From positions 1 through 64,000 of the forward strand of contig JBBIKC010000005.1 in the NCBI GenBank assembly GCA_037445635.1: DNA of 64,000 nt, in the 5' to 3' direction. The translations under genes and the position numbers were made by a program. This DNA is from JBFMCC01 sp037445635. GTDB taxonomy: Bacteria; Chloroflexota; Anaerolineae; Anaerolineales; Villigracilaceae. Under the pieces are notes generated by a model. The model did not search any database. It was not told where the DNA came from and worked only from the letters and a program-made list of their open reading frames with translations. Shown here piece after piece: positions 1-8,925 of this stretch; positions within the stretch are counted from its first letter, which is position 1; every line of letters starts with the position of its first letter.

Positions 1-1608
1 TTCCAATATTTGCAAAGCCTGCTGATACAACTTCATCGCCCCGTCCAAATCGCCGAAGTGGCGCAGCAGGAAGGCGGTGTGGAAGCAGAGGTTCGAAAAT
101 TCTTTTGGATCCTGCTCTGTTATGGCGGCCGCGCGCTGAAGGTCGGAAAGCGAGAGGCGGAGGTAGCGCGCCAAAGCGGGTTCGCGGTAAATGCCGCCGT
201 GTTCGAAGCCGGGGTAGCCTCTCCAGGCAAGAATGCGCGACCAGCGGAAGTGGGCGGCGTGGCCGGTATCCTGCAGGCGGGCAAAGTCGGCAAGGAGAGG
301 GTGCAGGCTGGGTTCGGGCTGGAGCAGGGAAAGCCCTTTGAGCAGGTCGAGTGCCTCGCTGAAGGGCGCGTCTTCCAAACCGGCGGCGATTTGAAGCACG
401 TCGAGCGGCAGGGGTTCGTTGGGCAGGCCGTATCCTGCCAGCAAAAAGACCTTGCGCGCCGCTTCGCTATCCACGCGTTCCCACGAGAGGGCGAAGGTGG
501 CGGCCACGTCTTTGTCGTGCTGGGTGGCGGTGGGATGTTTGGCGCGCCAGTTTTTGAGCGAGGGATGGTCGAGGCTGAGTTGGCTCAAATAATCGGAAAC
601 AGACAGGCTCGCGACATGCGCCAGATACGAGGCGGCCAGTTCGAGGGGCAGGGGCAGGCCGCCAAAGCGCTCGTGCAGGGCTTTCAGTTCGGCGCCGCTG
701 GCGCGGGATTCGTCCAGCGTGCGGCGCAGGAAGGCAAGGGATTCATCGAGGGCAAAGGTGGGCAGGGGGATTTCGCGCAGGCCGAACGAGGCGGGCCAGT
801 CCTTTTGACGGGTGGTGACGAGGATGCGGATGGCGCTGTGGCGCAGGCGCGCCATCCACGGGGCGGCGGCGTCCATGTCTTCGAGGTTGTCGAGGATGAC
901 GAGGCGCGGGCCGTTTTCCTTCCAGGCGTTAATCGTGACGGCGGCTTGCTGTTCGATATCCTGCGATGGGAACGGCAAGCCCATTTCCTGTCCGCATTGG
1001 GCGATGGAGGCGGCGATGGCTTCGGATGTGCCCGCCCCTGTGTTGTCCTTGCGGTAGGCGCTGACCCAATGCACGCCCGCGAAGCGGTATCCGTATTCCC
1101 AGGCGAATTGCACGGCGAGTTGGGTCTTGCCGATCCCGCCCATGCCGACCAGGGCTTGCTGGTTGATGGCAATGGCGGCCCTCACCCCCGGCCCCTCTCC
1201 CGTGGGGAGAGGGGAGTCCGACCTCACCCCCGGCCCCTCCCCTGAAAGGGGAGGGGGGCAGAGGGCTTCGGCAAGTTGGCGCAGTTCGTCCACGCGGCCG
1301 GTGAAGTTTGGGTTGGGTTGAATGGGGAGGTAGGAGCGGGGAGGCAGGTCGCCTTTTTGGGTGGGGGAGGGGGCTTTGTGGAACAGGGATTGCATTGTTT
1401 CCGCGCTCAACTCCACGCGGAATTCAATTTGATTGTTGTCTCCCGCCAGGATGACAGAGTTCGTAACATTCCCGCCAACCGCGATTCCTTGTTGAACCGA
1501 GATTTTCCCCTCCGCCAATGCGGCGCGCAAAATCTCCAGGTCGGCTGGTTGGGCTTTGCCTTTTGCCAGCCTGTCGAGCGCGGCAGAAATGTCTCTCGTG
1601 GTGGTCAT
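1..1608 (-). CDS. STAND-type NTPase with NB-ARC-like domain and TPR tail (partial, C-terminus outside window)
   Basis: The open frame runs off the left edge; 536 codons are visible from an ATG at 1608. Residues 1-65 form a short N-terminal domain (ALDRLAKG..., GGNVTNSVILAGDNN) resembling the effector-associated domains of Chloroflexota STAND proteins. A Walker A motif GMGGIGKTQ lies at 155-163, followed by NB-ARC-like sequence with LVILDNLED and ILVTTR. The visible end is a TPR (HFGDLDGAMKLYQQAL). STAND ATPases are signal-responsive switches, often in conflict or regulatory systems; that role is inferred here. Residues about 117-144 are encoded by two tandem GC-rich palindromic repeats inserted in frame just before Walker A. 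The effector activity and gene end are not visible. Confidence 0.8.
   Translation of the reverse strand, partial: MTTTRDISAALDRLAKGKAQPADLEILRAALAEGKISVQQGIAVGGNVTNSVILAGDNNQIEFRVELSAETMQSLFHKAPSPTQKGDLPPRSYLPIQPNPNFTGRVDELRQLAEALCPPPLSGEGPGVRSDSPLPTGEGPGVRAAIAINQQALVGMGGIGKTQLAVQFAWEYGYRFAGVHWVSAYRKDNTGAGTSEAIAASIAQCGQEMGLPFPSQDIEQQAAVTINAWKENGPRLVILDNLEDMDAAAPWMARLRHSAIRILVTTRQKDWPASFGLREIPLPTFALDESLAFLRRTLDESRASGAELKALHERFGGLPLPLELAASYLAHVASLSVSDYLSQLSLDHPSLKNWRAKHPTATQHDKDVAATFALSWERVDSEAARKVFLLAGYGLPNEPLPLDVLQIAAGLEDAPFSEALDLLKGLSLLQPEPSLHPLLADFARLQDTGHAAHFRWSRILAWRGYPGFEHGGIYREPALARYLRLSLSDLQRAAAITEQDPKEFSNLCFHTAFLLRHFGDLDGAMKLYQQALQILE
1181..1257. repeat. Two tandem copies of a GC-rich palindromic repeat inside the STAND gene
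   Basis: Two copies of about 34 bases (1181-1214 and 1223-1257) share the start CTCACCCCCGGCCCCT, followed by a C-rich arm, a short loop and a G-rich arm. They are in frame on the minus strand and encode GEGPGVR twice. Related copies lie at 6606-6645 and 27068-27108. Confidence 0.85.
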
Positions 1609-1635
1609 GGGAAAAAATGTACTTTGTGTTTAATA

Positions 1636-1742
1636 ACTCACCTTACGCAAATTTGCCACGGAGTCACAGAGAGCACGGAGAAAATACCCTTTATTTTTCT
1701 CTGTGACTCCGTGTCCCTGTGGCGAGACTGCGTAACATCAGT
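1636..1742. mobile_element. MITE-like element, TA target duplication
   Basis: The element is 107 bp, flanked by TA at 1634-1635 and 1743-1744. Its ends are imperfect inverted repeats (ACTCACCTTACGCA and TGCGTAACATCAGT). A second element at 10895-10980 has the same ends. The interior holds a 15-bp perfect inverted repeat CACGGAGTCACAGAG / CTCTGTGACTCCGTG. TA duplication is typical of IS630/Tc1-mariner mobility; no transposase is encoded. It occupies much of the gene-free stretch 1609-1853, where nothing else was recognised. Confidence 0.75.
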
Positions 1743-1853
1743 TAATAAGTTTTCCACGCAAAGGCTTCTTCTGTGTGGATTTCTTTCCAACCTTTTTACG
1801 CAGTTTCTTTGTGCGAAGTTTGTTCTTCATAAAGCCTCTACGCTATTTTATCC

Positions 1854-3560
<1,707 letters not shown>

Positions 3561-3617
3561 TGAAAACCTCTTCAAACACAGGGGTAGAACTGCACTTAAA
3601 CGTGGTGGGAGTCTCTT

Positions 3618-3791
3618 GCCACGGATTAGCACAGATGATCACGGATTTTTGAATTCAATCTGTGGAAATCCGTGAAATCTGTGGCTGAATGAATGCGTTG
3701 CGGCAGTCTTCACGGTTTACTGCGGCGCTACCAACACAGGGGACACGAAGAGAAACCTTCAAACTTTGTGCCCTTTGTATCCTTCGTGTTT
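3618..3791. repeat. Two adjacent hairpin-forming dispersed-type repeats
   Basis: Positions 3618-3685 begin GCCACGGAT and end CTGTGGC, with an inner CACGGATTT / AAATCCGTG pair. Positions about 3741-3791 carry ACACGAAG / CTTCGTGT. Both look like short non-coding palindromes common in environmental genomes. They fill the gene-free stretch 3561-3929, which otherwise shows only the ribosome site of the next gene. Confidence 0.6.
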
Positions 3792-3929
3792 AACTCTTTC
3801 CCAAGTATAAGCCAAACTCCCCGCTCGAGGAATTGGACAAAAACAGGAAGATTTAGAGACGAATGTCATTTGCCGCAAAACAACGATGATGCTAGACTTA
3901 TCGTATATCGTCACAGGAGGCAGGTTGCC

Positions 3930-4331
3930 ATGTCTGGTAAAACATTACTTTACATCGGCGCGGGGATTTTATTTCTGATCGGCCTGTGCCTGGTTGGATA
4001 CGGCATATTAAACGTGATCGGCTCCACGTCCGCGAGCGGAAGCGCCTCATGGCTGACCTTCGGGATTGGATTCGGAGTCGTGGGCGTTCTCTTCCTCGCG
4101 GGCGGCGCGGGACTGGTCTACGCCGCGGCGCGTGCAGGCAAGACCGAAGTGGTCCAGCAAGTCACGATGAAAGTGGACCTGCCCGGGCAGACGAAGATCG
4201 AAGAGGTCAAATGCCGTTCCTGCGGCGGGACTCTTTCCGCCAAGGATATCACCATCGTCAACGGCGCGCCGATGGTCAACTGCCCGTATTGCCATACCGT
4301 CTACCAGCTCACCGAAGAACCGAAATGGTAA
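3930..4331 (+). CDS. Small membrane protein with C-terminal zinc ribbon
   Basis: 133 residues from an ATG preceded by AGGAGG. Two hydrophobic segments lie near residues 5-28 and 38-62. A soluble tail follows with a CRSCGG...CPYC zinc-ribbon pattern at about residues 92-118. No named family was recognised. It stands about 70 bases upstream of the Cys-rich-tail membrane protein on the same strand, so it may belong to that cluster. The ribbon probably binds zinc structurally and could mediate protein contacts at the cytoplasmic face; this is inference. Confidence 0.75.
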   Translation: MSGKTLLYIGAGILFLIGLCLVGYGILNVIGSTSASGSASWLTFGIGFGVVGVLFLAGGAGLVYAAARAGKTEVVQQVTMKVDLPGQTKIEEVKCRSCGGTLSAKDITIVNGAPMVNCPYCHTVYQLTEEPKW

Positions 4332-4403
4332 GAGGCGTGCGACGTACCATGTGCAACGTGCGCACGTCGCACCCCGCACTCCGCACGTCCTGAAAGGAGC
4401 ATC

Positions 4404-6071
4404 ATGCTTCGACGCTTATTCATTCTGCTTTTCGTCTCCGCGCTGACGCTCGCCCTGCCGACGAGCACGCTGGCGCAGAGTTACTCTTTCAGCCTCGACA
4501 AGGAAGTCGTACACGTATACTGGAACAGCGACGGGACAATGTCGCTGGACTACACCTTCACCTTCACCAACAACCCCGGCGCGCACGTGATTGACTTCGT
4601 GGATGTCGGCACGCCCAACGATCATTTCAGCGACATCCTGGCCGACGTAAACGGAAATCCCGTTTCGATCTCGACCGATTTTCAAGGACAGGGCGGCTCT
4701 GGCTTCGCGGTGGACATGGGCGCGTACGCCATCCAGCCCGGGCAAAGCGGGACGGTTCACGTTTCGATTGGCAGGGTCGAGCAGGTGCTATACCCCGACG
4801 ACCAGGATGAGGCCTACGCCTCCGCGGTCTTCTCGCCGACCTGGTTCGGCTCCGATTTCGTGACCGGCTCCACCGACCTGACCGTCACCTTTCACCTGCC
4901 GCCCGGGGTCAAACCCGAGGAACCGCGTTGGCATAGCGCGCCATCGGGATTCCCCTCCGAGCCGCAGACGGGATTCGATTCCGACGGGCGCATCACCTAC
5001 ACCTGGCAGAATCCCGGCGCCAGCGGTTCGCGGCGCTACGAGTTCGGCGCTTCCTTCCCCAGGACCTACGTCCCCGCCGAGACGATCTACACTCCCCCGC
5101 CCCCGCCCGCCTTCGACTTCGATTCCATATTCGAGTCACTTTTCAACGTGGTGTGCTTCGGCACGGTATGCCTCTTTATGGTCTCGCCCATCCTTGGCAT
5201 CATCCAGGGACAGCGGCGCAAACTGCAATACCTCCCGCCGAAAATTTCCATCGAAGGTCATGGAATCAAACGCGGGTTGACCGCGGTCGAGGCGGCCATT
5301 TTGATGGAACAGCCTCTCGATAAAGTGATGACCATGATTCTCTTTGGCGCGATCAAGAAGGGCGCCGCGACCGTCACAAAACGGGACCCGCTCGAAATCC
5401 AGGCCGCCGCGCAATTGCCCGAGGGAGTCCACGCGTACGAGAAGCAGTTCCTCGAGGCCTTCGAACAGCCGGCCGGGGTGAAACGTCAAAAGGCATTGCA
5501 GGACATGATGGTCGCCCTCGTCCGCGCCGTCTCGGACAAGATGAAGGGCTTCAGCCGCAAAGAGACGATTGAATTTTACAAGGGCATCATGGAGCGCGCC
5601 TGGCAGCAGGTGGAGGCGGCCGACACGCCCGAAGTCAAGAGCCAAAAATTCGACGAGACGCTGGAATGGACCATGCTCGACCGCGACTACGACGACCGCA
5701 CGCGGCGCGTCTTCACGGGACCTGTTTATGTGCCGACCTGGTGGGGCCGCTACGACCCGACTTATTCGCCGCGTCCCGCCTCGACCTCGGGCCCGGCCGC
5801 GCCGCCCATGCCGGGACAGGGCTCGCGCGCCCTGCCCGGCGCGGACTTCGCCGCCTCGGTGGTGACCGGCGTGCAGACCTTCTCGCAGAAAGTCCTCGGC
5901 GACGTGAGCGCCTTCACCAGCAAGGTGACCGGCGTGACCAATCCCATGCCCAAGACTTCATCGGGAAGCGGACGGAGTTTCGGCAGCGGCGGCCGCAGCG
6001 GCGGATGCGCCTGCGCGTGCGCCTGTGCCTGCGCGGGCTGTGCCTGCGCTTGTGCGGGTGGAGGAAGATAG
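4404..6071 (+). CDS. DUF2207-like membrane protein with Cys-Ala repeat C-terminal tail
   Basis: 555 residues, ATG preceded by AAAGGAG. A signal peptide ends near residue 24 (TSTLAQ). Residues about 25-225 look like an extracytoplasmic beta-rich domain, a Pro-rich spacer follows, and one or two membrane segments lie near 245-270. A cytoplasmic region of about 250 residues comes next. The tail is Gly/Ser-rich, then has eight cysteines as CA repeats in runs of five and three separated by Gly, then GGGR. Cys and Ala codons vary synonymously (TGC/TGT, GCC/GCG/GCT), so selection appears to keep the peptide rather than a DNA repeat. A radical SAM/SPASM gene follows after about 40 bases. The tail is a plausible substrate for peptide modification; this is inferred from adjacency and composition. 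Confidence 0.85.
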   Translation: MLRRLFILLFVSALTLALPTSTLAQSYSFSLDKEVVHVYWNSDGTMSLDYTFTFTNNPGAHVIDFVDVGTPNDHFSDILADVNGNPVSISTDFQGQGGSGFAVDMGAYAIQPGQSGTVHVSIGRVEQVLYPDDQDEAYASAVFSPTWFGSDFVTGSTDLTVTFHLPPGVKPEEPRWHSAPSGFPSEPQTGFDSDGRITYTWQNPGASGSRRYEFGASFPRTYVPAETIYTPPPPPAFDFDSIFESLFNVVCFGTVCLFMVSPILGIIQGQRRKLQYLPPKISIEGHGIKRGLTAVEAAILMEQPLDKVMTMILFGAIKKGAATVTKRDPLEIQAAAQLPEGVHAYEKQFLEAFEQPAGVKRQKALQDMMVALVRAVSDKMKGFSRKETIEFYKGIMERAWQQVEAADTPEVKSQKFDETLEWTMLDRDYDDRTRRVFTGPVYVPTWWGRYDPTYSPRPASTSGPAAPPMPGQGSRALPGADFAASVVTGVQTFSQKVLGDVSAFTSKVTGVTNPMPKTSSGSGRSFGSGGRSGGCACACACACAGCACACAGGGR

Positions 6072-6110
6072 GTAGTTGAAGGCCGAAAGTTTATAGGTTC
6101 AAGGTTGACT

Positions 6111-7520
6111 ATGTTGAGAAAATTATTCAAAACTGAAACGGATGCATCCGCGGGTTCAAAGAACCTGCGACCTTCGACGTTAAACCTTCAACCCGGGTTG
6201 TATCACTACCAACGCGAAGACGAGCATGAAAAATCGCGCATTCACCTGCGCGTCGACCCGGACGGAACGGGCACGCTCATCGTCAACGCCAACCGCGTGA
6301 TGCACTTGAATCCGACGGCGGCGTTCATGGCGTGGCTGATCCTGGAAGGAAAGACGAAAGAGGAAAGAGTGCGCGCCGTTACTTCGCGCTTTTCCGTCCA
6401 CAAGCGGCAGGCCGAATCCGACCTTTCAACCTTCAACTTCCAACTCGACAACTTAATTCGCCCCGACGGCGCGTGCCCGGTGCATGAACTCGAACTGGAC
6501 ACCACCATGCCGTTCAGCGCGCGGCCGACCGCGCCCTATCGCATGGACCTGGCCGTCACTTACCGTTGCAACAACGATTGTCCGCATTGCTATAACCTTT
6601 CGCATCCTCCCCCTCTCCCCGCGGGAGAGGAGCCAGGGGTGAGGGGCGAACTGAGCACTGACGACTGGAAGCGCGTCCTCGACCGCACCTGGGAACTGGG
6701 CATCCCGCACATCGTCTTCACCGGCGGCGAGCCGTCCCTGCGCAACGACCTGCCCGAACTCATCGCCCACGCCGAGAAGAATGGACAGATCACAGGCATG
6801 AACACCAACGCGCGCCGCCTGTCCGACCCGCGCTTCGTGGAGCAACTCGTCAACGCGGGGCTCGACCACGTGCAAATCACAGTCGAATCGTGCGACGCGG
6901 CGATTCACGACAGGATGGTCAACGCGAAGGGCGCGTTCCCGCAGACGATCAAAGGGTTGCAGAATGCCCTCGCCAGCAGGTTATTCGTGATGACCAACAC
7001 CACCATGCTGCGCGACAACGTCCACACGATTCCCGACACGCTCGATTTTCTCGCCGACCTGGGCGTGCCGACCATCGGACTCAACGCGCTGATCTACGCC
7101 GGTCACGGCGCGACGGTGGGCACGGGTCTGCCAGAAAAAGACCTGATGCCCCTGCTCGAAACCGCCCGCGCCAAGACCGAAGCGCGCGGCCAGCGGCTCA
7201 TATGGTACACGCCCACGCAATACTGTCACTTCGACCCGATGCAGTTGGAACTGGGCGTGAAAGGATGCACCGCCGCGCAATACAACATGTGCGTCGAGCC
7301 GAACGGCGCGGTGTTGCCATGTCAGTCGTATTATCGTCCGCTTGGGAACCTATTGACCGACTCGTGGGATTCCATCTGGAACCATGAACTCTCGATTCGG
7401 CTTCGAGAAAGAAAAGGACTGCCCGCCAAGTGCAGCGGCTGTGCGCTGATGGCCGAATGCGGCGGAGGCTGTCCGTTGCAGTTCGAACAAAATTTGATTT
7501 CATTGGAGATTCCTGCATGA
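6111..7520 (+). CDS. Radical SAM/SPASM enzyme with PqqD-like N-terminal domain
   Basis: 469 residues from the ATG at 6111, with AAGG six bases upstream. Residues about 30-130 resemble a PqqD/RRE-type peptide-binding domain. The radical SAM cluster motif is CNNDCPHC (C153, C157, C160), followed by GGEP at 205-208. The C-terminal SPASM region has cysteines in NMCVEPNGAVLPC and CSGCALMAECGGGC, expected to hold auxiliary Fe-S clusters. SPASM enzymes with such N-terminal domains commonly modify ribosomal peptides or proteins. The upstream Cys-rich-tail protein is the natural candidate target. Residues about 164-178 are encoded by an in-frame GC-rich palindromic repeat placed between the cluster motif and GGEP. 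Shorter repeat-like peptides (STLNLQP, STFNFQ) lie near residues 22 and 106. The ATG of the next gene overlaps its stop. Confidence 0.92.
   Translation: MLRKLFKTETDASAGSKNLRPSTLNLQPGLYHYQREDEHEKSRIHLRVDPDGTGTLIVNANRVMHLNPTAAFMAWLILEGKTKEERVRAVTSRFSVHKRQAESDLSTFNFQLDNLIRPDGACPVHELELDTTMPFSARPTAPYRMDLAVTYRCNNDCPHCYNLSHPPPLPAGEEPGVRGELSTDDWKRVLDRTWELGIPHIVFTGGEPSLRNDLPELIAHAEKNGQITGMNTNARRLSDPRFVEQLVNAGLDHVQITVESCDAAIHDRMVNAKGAFPQTIKGLQNALASRLFVMTNTTMLRDNVHTIPDTLDFLADLGVPTIGLNALIYAGHGATVGTGLPEKDLMPLLETARAKTEARGQRLIWYTPTQYCHFDPMQLELGVKGCTAAQYNMCVEPNGAVLPCQSYYRPLGNLLTDSWDSIWNHELSIRLRERKGLPAKCSGCALMAECGGGCPLQFEQNLISLEIPA
6606..6645. repeat. GC-rich palindromic repeat inside the radical SAM gene
   Basis: The repeat reads CCCTCTCCCC, GCG, GGGAGAGG, then a GGGGTGAGG end. 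It has the same arms as the copies at 1181-1257 and 27068-27108. It is translated in frame and adds about 13 residues (PPPLPAGEEPGVR) to a conserved enzyme fold. Confidence 0.85.
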
Positions 7521-7858
7521 ACGAAAACGATTGGGTCAGGGAATTCCCCGCCTCCATCACGGTCTGTGACGAGGAGGGAATCATCCTCGAGATGAACGAC
7601 AAGTCCGCCAGGACGTTCGAAGACGACGGCGGACGCAAACTCATCGGCTCGAACGTGCTGGACTGCCACCCCGAACCGGCGCGGACGAAGACTGAACGTC
7701 TGCTCGCGGCGCAGGAGAAGAACGTTTACACCATCGAGAAGAACGGCGTGAAGAAACTGATCTATCAATCGCCCTGGTACAAGGACGGCAAGTACGCGGG
7801 ATTTGTGGAGATCGCGCTCGAAATCCCGTGGGACCTGCCGCACTTCGTTCGATCCTAG
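7517..7858 (+). CDS. Single-domain PAS protein
   Basis: 113 residues. The ATG overlaps the stop of the radical SAM gene (ATGA), which indicates translational coupling. The sequence is a compact PAS fold: FPASITVCDEEGIILEMNDKSARTFEDDGG, of which ITVCDEEG and LEMNDKSA are typical, then GSNVLDCHPEP, then KKLIYQSPWYKDGKYAGFVEI. There is no output domain, so it probably acts as a small sensor or binding protein for its neighbours. The ligand cannot be told from sequence. Confidence 0.8.
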   Translation: MNENDWVREFPASITVCDEEGIILEMNDKSARTFEDDGGRKLIGSNVLDCHPEPARTKTERLLAAQEKNVYTIEKNGVKKLIYQSPWYKDGKYAGFVEIALEIPWDLPHFVRS

Positions 7859-7891
7859 CGGTAGTCAATCCGTCTGTGCTACACTAGTTGT

Positions 7892-8914
7892 ATGACTATC
7901 AAGAACGCTGAAATCTGTTATCTGCTCTTCTTCCCCGACCGCGTGGAGAAGACCGCCGAGCCGCCCGAACAGATCCACGGCCTCAAGGACGCGCCGTACT
8001 TCCAGCCTGTGGATATCCGCGTCCGAACGCTGGGCCAGGCCCGGGTCGAGGCGGGAGGCGTGGACGTGGCCGTCACGCGGCAGAGATACGACGAGCGCGT
8101 CCAGGTGGTCGAGTGCCGCTTCACGCTGCCGGATGTGTTGAGCCTGGAGGCGGGCCAACAGCGCGAAGTCATCGAACGCTCCCTGCGCGAACAGTTCATT
8201 CCGCCCGTGCATCTCCAGAGCGGCATGTATGAGGAATACGTTGTTCTTTTACTGCGCGAGGCGAGGCCGACACCCGATAAGTTTTTGGACAAGAACGCCG
8301 CCGCGCTGGCGCGCTTCATCCGCTCGCAGCGCGAGGTGTTCGACAAGATCGAGATCGAACAGATATTGAGTTCGCGCGTGCGTTATTCGAAAGACGACCT
8401 GACCCTCGTGGACTGGCAGGCGGCGGTCATCATCGCCCCCGAAGGAGATTTTCAATCTGACATCGAACTGCTGAAAATCGGCAATTATCAATTGTTGCGA
8501 TACCGCAGGCTCGACGAAAACGTGGACGCCAGCCTGCGCGACCTGAACGAGCAGTTCCGCGAGAATCCACGCGGTTTTCGGCTGGGACCCTCGCGCAATC
8601 AGATTCGCCGCATCATCCAGCACCGCCTCGACCTGATGCTCGACTTCGAGCACACCGAGCAGAACCTCCTGCTCATCGGCGACTGGTACACTTCGCAACT
8701 CTATCACGCCATCCGCGAGGAGTTCTATCTCGAAGGATGGAAGCAGGCCGTCAAATCCAAACTCGACAATCTGGAGAGCATCATCGAGACCATCCAGGAG
8801 CATTTCTCCCTTTCCTGGTCGGCCCTGCTCGGTCAGGTGGAACTGGCAGGCTGGATCATTTTGCTCATCGGATATTTCATTTTGTATTTCATTGACATTG
8901 GCGCTATCAAATAG
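7892..8914 (+). CDS. RMD1/DUF155-like C-tail-anchored membrane protein
   Basis: 340 residues, mostly soluble, with a helical region near 240-310 (LDLMLDFEHTEQNLLLIGDWY, then an LDNLESIIETIQEH coiled-coil-like stretch). A single hydrophobic segment at about 315-335 lies at the very C-terminus. That order matches the RMD1/Sif2 (DUF155) family, which is widespread but of unclear biochemical function. The call rests on layout and a few residues. It sits between the PAS gene and the radical SAM paralogue with short gaps, so it probably belongs to the same operon. No catalytic motif was seen. Confidence 0.55.
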   Translation: MTIKNAEICYLLFFPDRVEKTAEPPEQIHGLKDAPYFQPVDIRVRTLGQARVEAGGVDVAVTRQRYDERVQVVECRFTLPDVLSLEAGQQREVIERSLREQFIPPVHLQSGMYEEYVVLLLREARPTPDKFLDKNAAALARFIRSQREVFDKIEIEQILSSRVRYSKDDLTLVDWQAAVIIAPEGDFQSDIELLKIGNYQLLRYRRLDENVDASLRDLNEQFRENPRGFRLGPSRNQIRRIIQHRLDLMLDFEHTEQNLLLIGDWYTSQLYHAIREEFYLEGWKQAVKSKLDNLESIIETIQEHFSLSWSALLGQVELAGWIILLIGYFILYFIDIGAIK

Positions 8915-8925
8915 CGGAGGGCACC

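Noticed and set aside
10..1245. A long + strand open frame of 411 codons.
   Set aside because: It is antisense to the STAND gene, whose Walker A and TPR motifs are clear on the minus strand; the + frame has no motif.
5999..6060. The Cys-Ala coding stretch as a simple DNA microsatellite.
   Set aside because: Cys and Ala codons vary synonymously while the peptide pattern is strict, which argues for selection on the protein.
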